A stretch of DNA of 64,000 nucleotides from positions 1 through 64,000 of the forward strand of contig JAOJBS010000006.1 of assembly GCA_028228615.1 (NCBI GenBank). Reading direction: 5' to 3'. The DNA is from UBA4421 sp028228615 (GTDB taxonomy: Bacteria > Pseudomonadota > Gammaproteobacteria > Pseudomonadales > Azotimanducaceae). The notes beneath the pieces are model-generated. The model ran no database searches. It was given only the letters and a program-made list of their open reading frames with translations, and was not told where the DNA came from. The translations under genes and the position numbers were made by a program. Below are positions 51,756-61,112 of the stretch, piece after piece; position 1 is the stretch's first letter, and every line of letters begins with the position of its first letter.

Positions 51756-52613
51756 ATGCGCTGGCTTTCATTTGTTCGTAATGGCCGTAGTACTTATGGT
51801 TATGTAGTTGTCGACGAAGCAGGCGCTGAAGGCGTTGTTGATGTTGGCGCAAAAGCTGAGTATTCAACGCTTCGCCAAGCTATTGCAGCTCAGGCGCTAG
51901 AGACTTTGCCAGCCTCCTGTGGTGACCAGGCCGACCTACCTTTGGAAGGTCTGGAATACGCGCCCACCATAACTGATCCTGCGAAAATTCTTTGTGTAGG
52001 GTTAAATTACAAAGAGCATCAGGAAGAAACTGGTCGCGGTGGTGAAGGTTTTCCTACCGTCTTTGTGCGTTTTGCAGCGGCTCAAATGGGCCACTTGCAG
52101 CCTATGGTTAGACCCATCGAATCCGCCACCTTAGATTTTGAGGGCGAGATTGCCATGATTATTGGTAAGGGTGGCCGTCGCATCAGCCGTTCAAATGCTC
52201 TGTCCCACGTGGTCGGCTTTGGGATTTATAACGATGGCAGCGTGCGCGAGTATCAACGTCAAACCAGTCAATTTACCCCTGGCAAAAACTTTTCCAACAC
52301 CGGTGGTTTTGGCCCTTGGATGATGACCATGGACGAGATTGGTGATTTGTCGCAAATGGAAATTACCACTCGCCTGAATGGTGAAGTAATGCAGCACGCC
52401 CAAGCCAATATGTTGGTGCATGGGTTTGCAGAGCTCATAGAATATTGTTCTACCTTTATCGACCTTGAACCAGGTGACGTCATTGTTACTGGCACGCCCG
52501 GCGGCGTTGGCGCTGCGCGCAAGCCGCCAGTGTTTATGGACGACGGCGACCAAATTGAGGTTGAAGTAAACCCCATTGGTATTTTGCGCAACCCAGTAGT
52601 GGGTGAAAATTAG
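51756..52613 (+). CDS. FAH family hydrolase
   Basis: A 285 aa fumarylacetoacetate-hydrolase-fold protein. ILCVGLNYKEHQEETGR is the substrate loop with the catalytic His-Glu pair, and DFEGEIAMIIGKGGRRIS carries the metal-binding glutamates. GDVIVTGTPGGVGAARKPP is the late block. It could be an acylpyruvase, oxaloacetate decarboxylase or 5-carboxymethyl-2-hydroxymuconate-delta-isomerase-type enzyme. AAGGAG lies five to ten bases before the start. The CoxL-like gene follows after 28 bp. Confidence 0.92.
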   Translation: MRWLSFVRNGRSTYGYVVVDEAGAEGVVDVGAKAEYSTLRQAIAAQALETLPASCGDQADLPLEGLEYAPTITDPAKILCVGLNYKEHQEETGRGGEGFPTVFVRFAAAQMGHLQPMVRPIESATLDFEGEIAMIIGKGGRRISRSNALSHVVGFGIYNDGSVREYQRQTSQFTPGKNFSNTGGFGPWMMTMDEIGDLSQMEITTRLNGEVMQHAQANMLVHGFAELIEYCSTFIDLEPGDVIVTGTPGGVGAARKPPVFMDDGDQIEVEVNPIGILRNPVVGEN

Positions 52614-52641
52614 TAACAATGTCTATGGGTGAGCATAACCG

Positions 52642-54930
52642 GTGAAGTTTGGTATAGGTCAAAGCGTTCCTCGCTCTGAGGACCCACGTTTGATTACAGG
52701 TCAGGGTGAATACACCGATGACATCAATAGGCCCAATCAACTTTACTTGCGCGTTTTAAGATCACCTTACGCCCATGGGCATATTACTGAGTTAGATATT
52801 GCCGACGCCCTGACCAGCCCTGGCGTTAAAGCGGTCTATTTAGCGAAAGACATATCCCATCTTGGTAACTTACCTTGTAGAGCAGTGCTCAAAGACGCTC
52901 AGGGTAATGACGCCTTTATTCCAGACCGCCCCATTCTTGCCCAAGATAAAGTGTTATTTGTGGGCCATGCCATTGCAGCCGTTATTGCGGATTCGCCAGA
53001 GCATGCTGAAAATGCGGTTGAAGCCATTCTGCTCAGTGTCGACGATCTGCCTGCCTGCGCGGACCCAAGTCGCGCCTTAGATCCAGATACCCAACCGTTA
53101 CATGACGCGCAGAACTCAAATCTTTGTGTGCATTTTGAAAAAGGTGAGCGTCAGCGAGTAGATGAAGCACTAGCCACCAGTGCGCATAAGGTCGTTGTAG
53201 ATTTGGTCAATAACCGTGTGGCACCCAGTCCCTTAGAGCCGCGAGCGTGTTTGGCAGAGCCCACACAAGAGGGCTTCACCTTATATAACCCAAGCCAAGG
53301 TGCGGTTGCTCAGAAGATGATTCTGACTAAGATTTTTTCCTTTGATAAGCAACAGCTTAGACTGATTTCGCCAGATACCGGCGGCGGTTTTGGTATTCGC
53401 GGAGAAATTCATCCAGAAACCTGTTTAGTACTTTACGCAGCTCAGCAATTGTCTGTGCCGGTAAAATACACTGGCGACAGATCAGAAATGTTTCTCAGTG
53501 ATTCTCATGGCCGCGACAATTTGACTCAGGCTACCGCCGGGTTCGACGCTCAAGGCCATTTGACCGCACTGCGCGTGGAGACCACCGCAAACTTAGGCGC
53601 TTTTTGCTCTGCGGCGGGCCCCTTTGTACCCACCATGGCCGGTGGGCGTATTGTTGGCACGGTCTACCGCATTCCTCATGTCGATCACTCGGTCCGCTGT
53701 GTTTACACCAATACAATGCCCGTTGCTGCATATCGCGGTGCCGGTCGTCCGGAAGCATGTTATGTCATGGAGCGACTGTTGGAAGCCGCAGCAAAACAGC
53801 TAAATATGGACTCCATAGCGCTGCGCAAACTCAACTTTATCAGCGCCGCTGAGATGCCCTATACCATGCCGTCAGGGGTGACCTTGAGTAGTGGCGAGTT
53901 TGCCCAGACTTTAGATTTAGCGCTGCTTAATGCAGATTGGCACAGCTTTGAAGCACGTCAACAAGCAAGTCAGGCCCGTGGTCTGATGCGTGGGCGTGGT
54001 CTGGGGTTTTATGTGGAATCCAGTGGTGGTGGGCCAGAAGAAGAAGCCCGTATCACCATACATGATGACGGTGCTATTGATGTTGTGGTGGGTACTTTCT
54101 CCCACGGCCAAGGGCACCGCACAACTTACGCGCAAATCCTCAGTGAAACTTTAGATGTAGATTTTGACAGCATTAACATCATTCAAGGTGATACCGATGC
54201 GGTGCATTTTGGTGGCGGTACCGGTGGCTCTCGATCGTCGCAGATGGGTGGCATTGCCGTGCAGCGCGCTGCCTCAGGTGTACTTGAAGATGCCAAGGTC
54301 ATCGCCGCAGAAATGCTGCAAGCGTCTTTGCCAACAATCTCTTATGCTCAAGGTGTGTTTACAGCGTCTACCACAGACTCCCAAGTGAGCTTGCCCCAAG
54401 TAGCCATAGCCGCCAAAGAAGCCCAATTCGGCGGCGCGGGATTAACCAAGCTACTTCGTTACAATCGTGGAGAAGGCTTTACCTTTCCCAACGGTTGTCA
54501 TATCTCGGAAGTAGAAGTAGACGTTGAAACCGGAGTGGTTAACGTTGTTGCTTATACCGCAGTGGATGATTGCGGGCGGGTGATTAATCCGCTGCTGGCA
54601 ACGGGTCAGGTACATGGCGGCGTGGTTCAAGGCATAGGCCAAGCACTGTTTGAGAACATTGTATATGACGACGATGGTCAATTGCTGAGTGGTAGCTTGA
54701 TGGACTATGCCATGCCCAGAGCCTCTCAGGTAGGGGATATCCAAGTTAGCTTTAACGAAGTGTTAGATCCGAATAACGAGTTGGGTGTTAAAGGTATTGG
54801 CGAAGGGGGTGCATGCGCTGCTCCGTCAGCGGTGGTTAACGCGGTACTAGATGCCCTAGCTCCACTGGGCGTTGAATCTTTAGACATGCCGCTGACACCC
54901 GAGCGTGTTTGGCGAAGTATGCGAGACTAA
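52642..54930 (+). CDS. xanthine dehydrogenase-family molybdopterin-binding subunit (form II CoxL-like)
   Basis: A 762 aa large subunit of the molybdenum hydroxylase family. The opening is GQSVPRSEDPRLITGQGEYTDDI. Residues 364-369 are YRGAGR, the active-site loop of form II CoxL-like enzymes; true CO dehydrogenase has AYRCSFR here, so CO is not the substrate. E721 in KGIGEGG is the conserved catalytic glutamate. It oxidises an aldehyde, aromatic or N-heterocycle. The 2Fe-2S and FAD subunits normally encoded alongside are not within the window, so they must be encoded elsewhere or replaced. The start is GTG 52642. Confidence 0.94.
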   Translation: MKFGIGQSVPRSEDPRLITGQGEYTDDINRPNQLYLRVLRSPYAHGHITELDIADALTSPGVKAVYLAKDISHLGNLPCRAVLKDAQGNDAFIPDRPILAQDKVLFVGHAIAAVIADSPEHAENAVEAILLSVDDLPACADPSRALDPDTQPLHDAQNSNLCVHFEKGERQRVDEALATSAHKVVVDLVNNRVAPSPLEPRACLAEPTQEGFTLYNPSQGAVAQKMILTKIFSFDKQQLRLISPDTGGGFGIRGEIHPETCLVLYAAQQLSVPVKYTGDRSEMFLSDSHGRDNLTQATAGFDAQGHLTALRVETTANLGAFCSAAGPFVPTMAGGRIVGTVYRIPHVDHSVRCVYTNTMPVAAYRGAGRPEACYVMERLLEAAAKQLNMDSIALRKLNFISAAEMPYTMPSGVTLSSGEFAQTLDLALLNADWHSFEARQQASQARGLMRGRGLGFYVESSGGGPEEEARITIHDDGAIDVVVGTFSHGQGHRTTYAQILSETLDVDFDSINIIQGDTDAVHFGGGTGGSRSSQMGGIAVQRAASGVLEDAKVIAAEMLQASLPTISYAQGVFTASTTDSQVSLPQVAIAAKEAQFGGAGLTKLLRYNRGEGFTFPNGCHISEVEVDVETGVVNVVAYTAVDDCGRVINPLLATGQVHGGVVQGIGQALFENIVYDDDGQLLSGSLMDYAMPRASQVGDIQVSFNEVLDPNNELGVKGIGEGGACAAPSAVVNAVLDALAPLGVESLDMPLTPERVWRSMRD

Positions 54931-54938
54931 GACTTTTG

Positions 54939-54974
54939 GCCCTTAACCAAGCCCTTAATCAAGCGCTTAACCTT
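54939..54974. repeat. 12 bp tandem repeat, three copies
   Basis: Three 12 bp units of consensus GCCCTTAACCAA beginning nine bases after the CoxL-like gene stop codon. Confidence 0.85.
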
Positions 54975-55145
54975 GTTTTAACCCTACCCGCAATTTAAGT
55001 CCAAGGGCGGTATCTAAACAGTGTGGTACTGCGCCTGCTTGACAGGCTGAGCTTGTCGCCTAATAGTTCTAGCTCTTGATCCGGGAGGGCTTGGAAGATT
55101 TAACATCTTATGGCCCCTCTGATTTTTATCGATTTAGGAGTCTCT

Positions 55146-56816
55146 ATGTCCAGCAATACATCAGATTTTACCGGTGCAGATCTAATCGCCGACGCCTTAG
55201 CGCAACTTGAGGTGGAACACGTCTTTGCTATCGTCAGTATTCACAACATGCCCATACTGGACGCCATAAACCGCCTCGGTAAAAGTCAAATTATCGACGT
55301 GCGCCACGAGCAGGCTGGAACCCACGCGGCAGATGGTTATGCCCGCGCTAGCGGTAAGCTCGGCGTGATGATTGCCTCTACTGGTCCCGGTACATCAAAT
55401 ACCGTTACCGGTCTTTATGAAGCCCAGTACGGGTCCTCCAGAGTGTTGGTCATTACTGGTCAGGCAGAAACGGCATTTTATGGCCGTGGCCTTAGTTACG
55501 TTCATGAGGCTGAAAATCAAGTACCCATGTTGGCATCCGTATGCCGAAGAGTGGAAAGCCCTCGTCACGTAAATCAATTAGGCAGCGCCTTTAGCGCAGT
55601 AGTAAACGATATGTTCACCGGTCGAGGAGCGCCTGGGGCCATTGAAATACCCATTGATATTCAGTATGCCGACGCTCAGCGCATACAAGTGTCTCTGCCA
55701 AGCAATGAGACCTTTGTGCCAGATGCAAACCAGATAAGTAAAGTTGTTAGCGCTCTATGCGAATCTTCCAAGCGAATTATCGTAGCTGGTGGCGGTGTGA
55801 TTGCGGCAAATGCCCATAAAGAGCTTTTGGCGTTGGCAGAGCTTTTGGATGCTCCGGTTTTGACCACAGTAGATGGGCGCGGTGTTATTCCCGAAGATCA
55901 TCCGTTATGCATGGGGAATTATTACAATTCAGCGGGCATCTATAATGCCATTCAAGGCGCGGATTTAACTCTGGCTATTGGCACTAAGTTCGCGGTGGGC
56001 GTAGATGGTCAATTCGCCAGCCAAACCCCACCAGGAAAATTGGTACACATTGATATCGATGGCAACATGATCGGTCGCACGCACACAGCACATATTGGCG
56101 TCATCGCTGATGCAAAATTGGCGCTGCAAGGCATCAATGCTGAGCGTCGGGAAATACTGCCTAACGACGGTCAGTTCAATGCCAAGCTTTGGGAGTCAAG
56201 AGACGGTGTGCGTAAGGCTATGCGTGCTCGCTTGGGTGATGATTGGCCGCTAGTGATGGATTGCATTCGTGAGAAATTACCAAGAGACAGCGTGTTTGTC
56301 CGTGACCAAACAATTTCCGCCTACAATTGGGGCAACCAGCAGTTTCCGATCCTTGAGCCACGCACCTCGATAAACCCCACCTCAGGGGCAATTGGTCCCG
56401 GCTTTCCCATGAGCGTGGGCGCGGCCATAGCGAGCAAGCGCAAAACTATGGTCATTCACGGGGACGGTGGCTTTATGTTTCATGCCACTGAACTGGCCAC
56501 CTGCGCCCAGTATCAGGCGCCGCTGATTATTTGCGTATTCAATGATTCGGGGTATGGGATTTTGCGCTGGTTGCAGCAGAACCGTTTTGGTCGGGTAAAT
56601 GAAACAGACTTAGGCAAAGTGGCTTTTGCTCAGATGGCCCAAAGTATGGGTGTACCGGGCCAGCGCGTAGCCAGTGTCGAGGCTTTCGCACAGGCAATGG
56701 ATTTAGCAATGGAGACAAAGGGTCCCTACCTTATTGATGTAGATATGGAGCACTTTGCTCCCATGGAAATATCGCTGATGCCAAAGCAAAAGGTTGAAGT
56801 CGATATACGTGATTAG
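55146..56816 (+). CDS. thiamine-pyrophosphate enzyme, acetolactate synthase/benzoylformate decarboxylase-like
   Basis: A 556 aa ThDP-dependent enzyme. The activating glutamate is in VRHEQAGTHAADGYAR, and the C-terminal metal site is HGDGGFMFHATELATCAQYQ-type (a canonical GDG, unlike the enzyme at 14603) ending in CVFNDSGYG. It is a decarboxylase or ligase on a 2-oxo acid. TTTAGGAG lies five bases before ATG 55146, better than ATG 55110. It follows the alcohol dehydrogenase, FAH and CoxL-like genes in the same direction, a 215 bp gap apart. It could remove the carboxyl group of an intermediate in that run. Confidence 0.92.
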   Translation: MSSNTSDFTGADLIADALAQLEVEHVFAIVSIHNMPILDAINRLGKSQIIDVRHEQAGTHAADGYARASGKLGVMIASTGPGTSNTVTGLYEAQYGSSRVLVITGQAETAFYGRGLSYVHEAENQVPMLASVCRRVESPRHVNQLGSAFSAVVNDMFTGRGAPGAIEIPIDIQYADAQRIQVSLPSNETFVPDANQISKVVSALCESSKRIIVAGGGVIAANAHKELLALAELLDAPVLTTVDGRGVIPEDHPLCMGNYYNSAGIYNAIQGADLTLAIGTKFAVGVDGQFASQTPPGKLVHIDIDGNMIGRTHTAHIGVIADAKLALQGINAERREILPNDGQFNAKLWESRDGVRKAMRARLGDDWPLVMDCIREKLPRDSVFVRDQTISAYNWGNQQFPILEPRTSINPTSGAIGPGFPMSVGAAIASKRKTMVIHGDGGFMFHATELATCAQYQAPLIICVFNDSGYGILRWLQQNRFGRVNETDLGKVAFAQMAQSMGVPGQRVASVEAFAQAMDLAMETKGPYLIDVDMEHFAPMEISLMPKQKVEVDIRD

Positions 56817-56877
56817 GGATCTAACCCGGCTGGCTGCTCAACTTTGCAGTAGCCGGGGCCTTATGCCGTTGCCTGTG

Positions 56878-58089
56878 TTAGTTGGCGGCCAGCGCGTTGT
56901 TGTAGCGCACTAAGTACACTGCGCCTGCTGTGTCGTCCGAGACCAGCAGGTGACCTTCCTTAGTTTGCAGCACATCATTGGGTCTACCCCAGGCCTCCTC
57001 ACCTTCTAACCAGCCGTGGATAAAGGGTTTGTAAACCGGCTTGCCCGCGGCATCCATAGTCATAACCGTTAACTGATAGCCCACCTTGGCACTTCTATTC
57101 CACGAACCGCGTTCAGCGACAAAGAGCGAATTTTTGTACTGGGCTGGGAACTGTGCACCGGTATAAAAAGTCATGCCAATAGGCGCTGAGTGCGCTTGAA
57201 TGCGCACGGCAGCAGGCTTGAAATCGTACTTCGCGGCATCCGCATGGTCGCCGAACTTCGGGTCCTTGATTATGCCCGGGGCCTTACTTGCATTGTTTGA
57301 GTGAACGAAAGGGTAGCCAAAGTGCAGTGCTTTGGTATTTGCTGCTGGAATGACATTGAGCTCATCTGCCGGAATATCGTCGCCCAGTATATCCCGCCCG
57401 TTATTGCTCACCCACAAGTCTTTGCTTTCTGGATGCCATGCAAAACCTACAACGTTGCGCAGACCCTCGGCGATAATCTCGGTAGCACCGGTCGTTGGGT
57501 CCATGCGCAGCATCGTGGCAAAGCGTTTATCTTCAGAAAGGCAAATATTGCACGGCGCACCAACGGGCACGTAAAGCATGCCGTCTTCGCCAAACTTAAT
57601 GTACTTCCAGCCGTGGTGGGCTTTCTTTGGCAGTGTATCCGTCACCACGTCGAACTCAGGGTTGGCTTTCAAGTGGTCTTCGATGTCATTCACACGAAGC
57701 ACTTTGGACACTGCGGCAATGTATAGGTCGCCATTAGCCAAGGCTAAACCGCTGGGTTCATTGAGGTCACTAAATAGGGTGATCACTTTTGGGCTCGCAG
57801 CGGTTAACGCGTTGGGTATGGCGTAGACATTGCCAGACTTGCGTGACCCGACAATAAGCGTGCCGTTTTCGGTGAGGGCAAGCTGCCGTGCTTTGGGCAC
57901 TGAAAAGGGTAATTTAGTAATAGTGAAGCCGGCAGGCGCAGTCAGCCTAGGATCCGCGTGGGCGGACAGCAATACGCTGCCTAATCCTAGGATCAATGTC
58001 AGTTTTTTAGTAATGCTTAGAAAGCTTGAGCGGCTTTTTGACTTTACCGCAGTTGCAGCGGTGACGCGTTGTTTCTTCATTGTTCTCAT
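56878..58089 (-). CDS. sorbosone dehydrogenase-like secreted beta-propeller protein
   Basis: A 403 aa protein with an N-terminal hydrophobic signal near residues 20-45 (ending HADPRL) and a six-bladed propeller typical of the L-sorbosone/PQQ-glucose dehydrogenase-like family. Family stretches visible include HHGWKYIKFGEDGMLYVPVG, CNICLSEDKRF, GLRNVVGFAWHP and LFVAERGSWNRS. Such proteins are exported and may use PQQ. It could be a sugar or aldehyde dehydrogenase. It ends 61 bp from the convergent TPP gene and starts 55 bp from the divergent dinG. ATG 58080 is an alternative start. Confidence 0.88.
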   Translation of the reverse strand: MRTMKKQRVTAATAVKSKSRSSFLSITKKLTLILGLGSVLLSAHADPRLTAPAGFTITKLPFSVPKARQLALTENGTLIVGSRKSGNVYAIPNALTAASPKVITLFSDLNEPSGLALANGDLYIAAVSKVLRVNDIEDHLKANPEFDVVTDTLPKKAHHGWKYIKFGEDGMLYVPVGAPCNICLSEDKRFATMLRMDPTTGATEIIAEGLRNVVGFAWHPESKDLWVSNNGRDILGDDIPADELNVIPAANTKALHFGYPFVHSNNASKAPGIIKDPKFGDHADAAKYDFKPAAVRIQAHSAPIGMTFYTGAQFPAQYKNSLFVAERGSWNRSAKVGYQLTVMTMDAAGKPVYKPFIHGWLEGEEAWGRPNDVLQTKEGHLLVSDDTAGAVYLVRYNNALAAN

Positions 58090-58144
58090 TGTCTGTTGTT
58101 TTTTTCGTCAGGCGGCACCGTCTCACACTCCCTAGGACTATTCA

Positions 58145-60316
58145 ATGTCGTCAAGCGTGGAGTTAAGAATTCACCGCGCCGAGAAATATCTCACCTATCT
58201 GCTTGGTTTACGCAGCGCTTTCCCGCAAAGTTCGCACATGCCCTCAGCCCTTACCGACAAAGTTAAAGAGACAATCCAAACTGCTTACCGCACTTGGTTG
58301 GAATCGAGAGATTTCAAGCCGCGCCGTGGGCAAAGAGAGATGATTGCGCAGATCGCTCGCACCCTAGCGGGCGATGGTGATCGCGTTGCTGTGGTGGAAG
58401 CAGGTACCGGTACAGGTAAGACCGCTGCTTATTGTTTGGCGGCCATTCCAGTGGCGCAAAGCTTGGGTAAGACCGTGGTGCTCAGTACCGCTACCGTTGC
58501 ACTGCAAGAGCAAGTAGTGCTGCAAGATCTACCAGATATCAAAGAAAGGGCAGGGCTGTCCTTTAGCCTCAGTTTAGCCAAAGGCCGGGGTCGTTACGTT
58601 TGCCTCAAGCGGCTAGACGATCATCTGAAATACCAAGAACAACAGGCCATTCCTATCTTTGATGTGTCGGACGAAGACCACACGGTACTTTACCAAGAAA
58701 TGCTTAGCCGTTACGGCCAAGGCGCTTGGGATGGCGAGTTTGATAGTTGGCCGGAATCTATGGCCGATGGTGCTTGGTCTACTGTGACTACGGACCACCG
58801 CGGTTGCAGTAATAACCGCTGCTCGTTTTTTAAACAGTGCCCATTTTTCCGCGCTCGCGGTAATTTGGAAGGCTCGGATGTGATTGTCGCCAATCATGAC
58901 TTGGTGCTTGCGGATTTAGCGTTGGGTGGCGGCGCTGTTTTACCTGACCCGGAGGACTGTATTTATGTCCTTGATGAAGCCCACCATATAGCCGACAAGA
59001 CTCAGAATCATTTTTCTACCAGCGCGCGTATTAACAGTACTCATCAGTGGTTAGACAACGTTAATAATATTCTTAGTTCGCTGACCCAACGTTTTGCGCG
59101 CCCACATAATTTACTTGCCTTGGCCACGAGCGTGGCTGGAGAAACTGTAGCGCTGCAATCTATGTTTGAGGCTTTGTCCGCCGGTTTAAACATAATGCCT
59201 TTCGAGACCAAGGACGAAGACCGTGAGATCTACCGCTTTCCCTTAGGTGAGGTGCCTGAAACGTTAATGGACCTCTCGTTGGCCACATTGCCGTCCATGA
59301 ATAAACTCTGTGATGATCTAGAGCGCGTCCACGACCTGTTACAGGAAGCGGTTGCCGGTAACCTAGATTGGGAAAAAGCCTTTGAGGCAGAAGACTGGTT
59401 GCTGCCAGTAGGACAGTTGCAGAGCAGAGCCTTGGCGACCAAAGCCTTGCTAGAAGATTACGCTAGCGGAGCTAAACAGCAACGGCGTTATGCGCGATGG
59501 TTGAATAGAAATTCTTATGATGTGGAAATGGTCAGCGCGCCCATTGAGCCAGGGCACATTCTGCAAGAGGTACTTTGGCAGCGTTGTTATGGGGCTGTTT
59601 GTACATCCGCCACAATCACCGCGTTGGGTCGATTTGATCGCTTTATAGAGCGGGTGGGTTTGCCAGCGGAAGTGCCGACACTGGTTATTGCCAGCCCGTT
59701 TAATTATCCCGAAATCGCCACTTTTCACGTGCCCAGTATGCAATCTGACCCGCGAGATTTTGAAGCGCATAGCGCAGAAATTACCGAGCTTTTGCCTGAA
59801 CTGTTAAAGCGCGAAGAGTCGGCTTTGGTGTTGTTTACCTCATGGCGGCAGTTGAATGCGGTTGTAAAGGCGTTGCCCGATAAGCTTTCCGATGGTTTGT
59901 TGGTGCAAGGCGACGGTAGCAAGCAAGCGCTGATTGTGGAACATAAACGCCGGGTTGATGCGAAAGAGGGTTCTTATCTATTTGGTCTTGCCAGTTTCTC
60001 AGAGGGGTTGGATTTGCCTGGTGCGTATTGCCGTCATGTCATTATCGTAAAGTTACCCTTTGCCGTGCCAGATGATCCCATCGACCAAGCCATTGCAGAG
60101 TGGGCGGAAGCGCGGGGGCGAAATGCCTTTTATGAAATTTCAGTCCCTGATGCGGCGTTGAAGTTGGTTCAAGCCTGTGGGCGTCTAATTCGCCACGAAA
60201 AAGATTTCGGCACAATCACCATGCTGGACAAACGTATTGTCACCCAGCGTTATGGTCGGGCGCTGATTGAATCGTTGCCGCCTTTTAGGCTAGATTTACC
60301 CAGCAATATGCCTTAA
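58145..60316 (+). CDS. dinG: ATP-dependent DNA helicase DinG
   Basis: A 723 aa superfamily 2 helicase of the XPD/DinG type. Walker A is GTGTGKT at residues 87-93 and the DEAH box is at 277-280. Cysteines C153, C221, C226 and C232 fit the 4Fe-4S cluster of DinG. It unwinds R-loops and G4 structures and protects replication when it meets transcription. AGGA upstream of ATG 58145 favours this start; ATG 58238 matches better the E. coli start, so the first 31 residues may be an extension. It ends 12 bp from the convergent bioY. Confidence 0.95.
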   Translation: MSSSVELRIHRAEKYLTYLLGLRSAFPQSSHMPSALTDKVKETIQTAYRTWLESRDFKPRRGQREMIAQIARTLAGDGDRVAVVEAGTGTGKTAAYCLAAIPVAQSLGKTVVLSTATVALQEQVVLQDLPDIKERAGLSFSLSLAKGRGRYVCLKRLDDHLKYQEQQAIPIFDVSDEDHTVLYQEMLSRYGQGAWDGEFDSWPESMADGAWSTVTTDHRGCSNNRCSFFKQCPFFRARGNLEGSDVIVANHDLVLADLALGGGAVLPDPEDCIYVLDEAHHIADKTQNHFSTSARINSTHQWLDNVNNILSSLTQRFARPHNLLALATSVAGETVALQSMFEALSAGLNIMPFETKDEDREIYRFPLGEVPETLMDLSLATLPSMNKLCDDLERVHDLLQEAVAGNLDWEKAFEAEDWLLPVGQLQSRALATKALLEDYASGAKQQRRYARWLNRNSYDVEMVSAPIEPGHILQEVLWQRCYGAVCTSATITALGRFDRFIERVGLPAEVPTLVIASPFNYPEIATFHVPSMQSDPRDFEAHSAEITELLPELLKREESALVLFTSWRQLNAVVKALPDKLSDGLLVQGDGSKQALIVEHKRRVDAKEGSYLFGLASFSEGLDLPGAYCRHVIIVKLPFAVPDDPIDQAIAEWAEARGRNAFYEISVPDAALKLVQACGRLIRHEKDFGTITMLDKRIVTQRYGRALIESLPPFRLDLPSNMP

Positions 60317-60328
60317 TGCGGATTTAGT

Positions 60329-60970
60329 CTAGTGCCCAGCACTGATATCTTTTCGCCAAAGGTAAGGTACTAAGATTGAGGCTAATAATATTTTCAAAAT
60401 TGCGCCGGGCATTAACCCCAGCAGACTCTTGAGCACTTGCTCTCCGCTCCAGCTATAGGTAAACGTTAGCCAGAGCATGCCCAGCGTTAAGATTATGCAA
60501 GTGCCAATAACCATTGCGCACAGGGTCCAACGAAAACTTTTCCCCCAGCCTAATTCTCCAAGCCAGCCAACTGCCCATACAGCGACTATGAACCCAGTTA
60601 AGAAGCCGCTTGTTGGACCTGTTAATAACTCAAAGTCGGCGGATCTTTCGCTGCTGCCTGCCAAAACCGGTAGGCCTAGTATTGCCGCAATTAGGTAAAC
60701 GCTAACTGTCAGCGCTCCAAGCCAGCGGCCAAAAGCCATGCCAATAACGAGTACTGCAAAAGTCTGCATAGTTACTGGTACGGGGTAAAAGGGGATTTGG
60801 ATTTGCGCTGACAGGCTGATAACCAGTACGCCCAAAATGACTAAAAGTGTGGCGAGCAGAGACAAAGGCCGCAGGCCTTTTGTCTGGTTTGGCCAATACA
60901 GTGCTACAAGGGTTTTTCTCAAACCAAAGAGTTTCACGATGCCTGACTCGTCCAAATCGAAAAAAGCCAA
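60329..60970 (-). CDS. bioY: BioY biotin transporter S component
   Basis: A 213 aa membrane protein with about six hydrophobic segments. The BioY blocks QIQIPFYPVPVTMQTFAVL and GPTSGFLTGFIVAVWAVG are clear. BioY is the biotin-binding component of ECF transporters and can work alone in proteobacteria lacking BioM/BioN. No bioMN genes are in the window. The N-terminal 25 residues before the first membrane helix look like a short soluble extension. Confidence 0.92.
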   Translation of the reverse strand: MAFFDLDESGIVKLFGLRKTLVALYWPNQTKGLRPLSLLATLLVILGVLVISLSAQIQIPFYPVPVTMQTFAVLVIGMAFGRWLGALTVSVYLIAAILGLPVLAGSSERSADFELLTGPTSGFLTGFIVAVWAVGWLGELGWGKSFRWTLCAMVIGTCIILTLGMLWLTFTYSWSGEQVLKSLLGLMPGAILKILLASILVPYLWRKDISAGH

Positions 60971-61112
60971 GTAAGCGTGATTATTGCGGGGGGTGAGCCA
61001 ACGCTCCGCCCAAGGGTCGAGAAAACTCTATCAAAGGCGGTTCTATGGTTGTTTTATGGTCACTTTGCTAGCTAGCAGAACTTTTCCTATTTTATCGAAG
61101 TTTGAAAGCCCG

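Noticed and set aside
52191..52619. Minus-strand 142 aa frame
   Set aside because: Antisense of the FAH-family gene, whose motifs are unambiguous.
52642..54930. Aerobic carbon monoxide dehydrogenase large subunit
   Set aside because: The active-site loop is YRGAGR, not the AYRCSFR of form I CO dehydrogenase, and no coxMS genes are present.
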